A stretch of 9,078 nt of DNA from Bacteroidota bacterium (GTDB lineage: Bacteria > Bacteroidota > Bacteroidia > Bacteroidales > VadinHA17). The notes beneath the pieces are model-generated. The model was not told the DNA's origin and did no database searches. It worked only from the letters and a program-made list of their open reading frames with translations. Where the stretch lies: assembly GCA_030593185.1 (NCBI GenBank), contig JAUVHQ010000071.1, positions 1-9,078 on the forward strand, read 5' to 3'. The number at the start of each line of letters is the position of its first letter. Positions within the stretch are counted from its first letter, which is position 1. The translations under genes and the position numbers were made by a program. Of the stretch, positions 6,598-9,078 are shown in pieces.

Positions 6598-8928
6598 ATG
6601 ATGTTATATAATAAAGGCACGGGAGCCTTAAAGAATTGGCTTGTTACAGAAAATGATTTTGATACGCGGTTTCAGGGGAAATGTGAAACCATTTTTTGCC
6701 AGGGTAATGGCTATATGGGAATGCGCACGGCCACGGAGGAAAGATACATAAACCAGGTGCGCAACACGTTTGTATCCGGTACATTTAATAAGTTTGACGA
6801 ATACGATGTTACAGAACTACCGAACGCAGCCGATGTTTCAAACATAGATATCAGGATAGATGGCAAATTGTTTGGATTAGAGAAAGGCACATTTTCCGGT
6901 TATCACCGGACACTTAACTTAAAAACCGGCGAAGTAACCAGGGGATTTACCTGGAAAAACGAGGAAGGAAAAGCATTTCAATTTTCCTTTAAACGTTTTA
7001 TTTCGTTTGATAATTTGCATTTGATGGCTGCGGAAGTGGAAATCAAGGCATTGAATCAATCAGCAAAAATACAGTTTGATAGCGGTATCAACGGGCAAAT
7101 GAGCAACAGCGGTGCGCAGCATTTTCACGAAGGAGAGAAGCGGATTTTCGACAAAAAGTATGTGCAAATGCTGCAACAAACTACGCAATCTGGAATCACT
7201 TTTATACACAATACTGCTCACTCAGTTTCTTTGGATGGTGCTGAAGTAACCTCCCGTTTTGAAATGGACAGGCGAAAAGTCTTTATGATTTACAATACAG
7301 ATGTGGAGATTAATCAAACCATTAAACTTGAAAAAATATCTAATATATACACTACCCGCGACAAAGAGTTTGAATCATTATCGTTGAAGTCTTTGAAAGA
7401 GTATTCGATGGAACAACTTAAATCTGCCAGCGATTCGGGATACAACGTGCTGCAACATCTTTCGGCAAAAGTGTGGGCTGAAAAATGGAATGCGATTGAC
7501 ATTATAGTTGAGAGTAACGATGATTTTAATCAGCTGGCAATAAGGTTTGCACAATATCATTTGTTAATAATGACGCCAGCGAACGACAACCGGATGGGAA
7601 TCGGTGCCAAAGGTCTTTCAGGAGAAGGTTACAAAGGACATTCTTTCTGGGATACTGAATTATTTATGTTACCCTTTTTTACATTCACCCAGCCTCAAAT
7701 CGCACGAAGTTTATTGGAATACCGCTTCAATACTATTAATGGAGCACGTAAAAAAGCCATTGAAAACGGGTATAAAGGAGCAATGTTTCCATGGGAATCG
7801 GCATGGGCTGATGATGGCGAAGTAACTCCGGTTTGGGGTGCAGCTGATATCATAACAGGTGAATCAACCAAAATCTGGAGTGGATTTATTGAACAGCATA
7901 TCACTTCAGATATTTCTTTTGCTATCTGGCAATATTACCAGGTAACCGGCGATGAAGATTTTATGGACAAATACGGGTATGAAATCCTGTTGGATACCGG
8001 AATTTTCTGGGCCAGCCGTTTACAGTGGAACAACGACAAAAAACAGTATCATATCAATGAAGTTATTGGCCCTGATGAATACAAAGAGCACGTAAATAAC
8101 GATGCGTTTACGAATTATACCGCTTATTGGTGCATCGAAAATGCAATTCATTATTATCATTTATTGAAAGACGGAAAACCTGAGATTTTTTCCAGGCTTG
8201 ATCCTATATTGAATCTCGAAAGTGAAATCAAAGAATTGGAAGAAAAGCTTCCCCTCATATACCTCCCTCATCCAAATGAAAACAGGATTATCCCGCAAGA
8301 TGATACTTATTTGACTCTGAAGGATATTGATCTGACCAAATATAAAAACCAGGAGCATGTAGGATCTATGTTTCTGGATTATAGTTTGAGTCAGGTAGGC
8401 AAGATGCAGGTTACAAAACAAGCATCTGTTGTAATGCTGATGTATCTGCTCGAAAATAAATTTAGTCCTGAAGTAAAGCTGGCTAATTATAATTACTACG
8501 AAGCCAGGACATTACACGATTCATCACTAAGCTTCTCAACACACTCAATCCTGGCAAATGATCTGGGCAATTGTGAATTATCTTACAGTTTGTACCAGCA
8601 GGCAGCAACAATTGATATGGGAATGAATATGAAATCTTCCGATCATGGAATACATGGGGCATCCCTGGGCGGGGTGTGGCAAATCATTGTCTGTGGCTTC
8701 GGAGGGATGCGTATGGTTGGTGGAAAATTGAGAATTGAACCAAAACTACCGAAGGAAATTTCTCAGATTATCTATCCTCTTTATTGGAAAAGCAATTTGC
8801 TCGAAGTAATAGTAAAACATGATATTCTGCACATCATTAACAAAGGGACTAAACCTGTTTCAATTAACCATTGTGGCAAGAATTACCAGGTAAACTCAAA
8901 TTCAGACATAATAATTAAACAACTATGA
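6598..8928 (+). CDS. GH65 family glycoside phosphorylase (alpha-glucoside, exact substrate unknown)
   Basis: The 776-residue product belongs to glycoside hydrolase family 65, whose phosphorylases split an alpha-glucosidic bond with phosphate and invert it to beta-glucose 1-phosphate. The layout is an N-terminal beta-sandwich (about 1-270), a helical linker, an (alpha/alpha)6 barrel (about 320-700) and a small C-terminal beta domain. Visible motifs are FWDTE (350-354), GYKGAMFPWESAWADDGE (391-408), IGPDEY (490-495) with the presumed general acid E494, KQASVVML (607-614), HDSSLS (640-645) and HGIHGASLGG (683-692) in the phosphate-site region. The FPWESA form looks nearer to kojibiose- or nigerose-type enzymes than to trehalose phosphorylases, but that is a judgement by eye. 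There is no signal peptide, so it acts in the cytoplasm on imported sugar. It starts 31 bp after the ATPase gene, and its stop overlaps the next ATG. Confidence 0.93.
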   Translation: MMLYNKGTGALKNWLVTENDFDTRFQGKCETIFCQGNGYMGMRTATEERYINQVRNTFVSGTFNKFDEYDVTELPNAADVSNIDIRIDGKLFGLEKGTFSGYHRTLNLKTGEVTRGFTWKNEEGKAFQFSFKRFISFDNLHLMAAEVEIKALNQSAKIQFDSGINGQMSNSGAQHFHEGEKRIFDKKYVQMLQQTTQSGITFIHNTAHSVSLDGAEVTSRFEMDRRKVFMIYNTDVEINQTIKLEKISNIYTTRDKEFESLSLKSLKEYSMEQLKSASDSGYNVLQHLSAKVWAEKWNAIDIIVESNDDFNQLAIRFAQYHLLIMTPANDNRMGIGAKGLSGEGYKGHSFWDTELFMLPFFTFTQPQIARSLLEYRFNTINGARKKAIENGYKGAMFPWESAWADDGEVTPVWGAADIITGESTKIWSGFIEQHITSDISFAIWQYYQVTGDEDFMDKYGYEILLDTGIFWASRLQWNNDKKQYHINEVIGPDEYKEHVNNDAFTNYTAYWCIENAIHYYHLLKDGKPEIFSRLDPILNLESEIKELEEKLPLIYLPHPNENRIIPQDDTYLTLKDIDLTKYKNQEHVGSMFLDYSLSQVGKMQVTKQASVVMLMYLLENKFSPEVKLANYNYYEARTLHDSSLSFSTHSILANDLGNCELSYSLYQQAATIDMGMNMKSSDHGIHGASLGGVWQIIVCGFGGMRMVGGKLRIEPKLPKEISQIIYPLYWKSNLLEVIVKHDILHIINKGTKPVSINHCGKNYQVNSNSDIIIKQL

Positions 8929-9078
8929 CTGAAATAAAAACTTTACCACCCGAAGAACTGTATGGAAAGTTGAACTGGCTTATGAAGAAAATCCTGCTTC
9001 TGTAAATCAGGCTGATTTGGAATTAAATAAAAATACAATGTTCACAGTGGTAAATGACGTTCTGTTAAATCAAAAAAA
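8925..9078 (+). CDS. Start of an unknown downstream gene with an apparent frame change
   Basis: An ATG at 8925 overlaps the TGA of the phosphorylase gene (ATGA), which suggests translational coupling. That frame reads MTEIKTLPPEELYGK and then LNWLMKKILLL before a TAA at 9003-9005. The frame one base back, entered at GTT 8969, reads VELAYEENPASVNQADL and stays open to the window end (9078), with protein-like composition. In that frame there is a TGA at 8930-8932 and the first ATG is at 9038. The simplest reading is one gene broken by a missing base near 8964-8970, where GGAAAG would be GGAAAAG. Slippage at A-AAG is an alternative. I do not recognise the family, and only about 50 codons are visible. 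Confidence 0.45.

Noticed and set aside
7604..7825. Overlapping plus-strand ORF of 73 codons inside the phosphorylase gene
   Set aside because: It lies wholly inside a strongly supported GH65 coding frame and shows no recognisable motif or initiation site.
1..9078. CRISPR array, tRNA, rRNA or complete insertion sequence
   Set aside because: Read by eye, there are no spaced direct repeats of CRISPR type, no cloverleaf with conserved tRNA arms, no rRNA-like stretch and no transposase frame in the window.

Overview
This window comes from an A+T-rich bacterial genome that looks like a member of the Bacteroidota. The evidence is indirect. Most starts lack a Shine-Dalgarno sequence and are preceded by A-rich leaders of the type 'agataaaaaatg', codon use is A/T-biased, and the protein families fit. 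No rRNA or taxonomic marker gene is present, so the assignment is an inference.

Layout: positions 1-60 look like the last 19 codons of an upstream gene. A tandem array of 8-bp units (63-118) follows almost at once, then a cluster of AT-rich palindromes (126-154) and a leader with nothing else clear. A 60-residue membrane protein (333-515) with a good Shine-Dalgarno site comes next. A 21-bp near-perfect hairpin (607-654) stands in front of an exported two-domain protein (698-2146). That protein joins a nucleoside-hydrolase domain to an FmdE-like domain, and both domains lack residues usually conserved in their families. A short spacer (2147-2326) holds what looks like the remnant of a P-loop kinase gene (2181-2300).

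From 2327 onward there is a five-gene, same-strand sugar-uptake operon: a lipoprotein solute-binding protein, two MalF/MalG-type permeases, an MsmX/UgpC/MalK-type ATPase, and a cytoplasmic GH65 glycoside phosphorylase. The gaps are 66, 67, 54 and 31 bp. The last gene overlaps a downstream ATG in an ATGA arrangement at 8925-8928. The downstream gene appears to change frame after about 15 codons and runs off the window.

How the genes work together (inference): the binding protein captures an alpha-glucosidic disaccharide or glucoside in the periplasm, the permease-ATPase complex imports it intact, and the GH65 enzyme cleaves it with phosphate. This gives beta-glucose 1-phosphate and conserves part of the bond energy. 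A dedicated ABC importer is notable because Bacteroidota more often use SusC/SusD systems for sugars; none is seen here, and there is no local regulator. The fused hydrolase-FmdE protein is the least explained item in the window.
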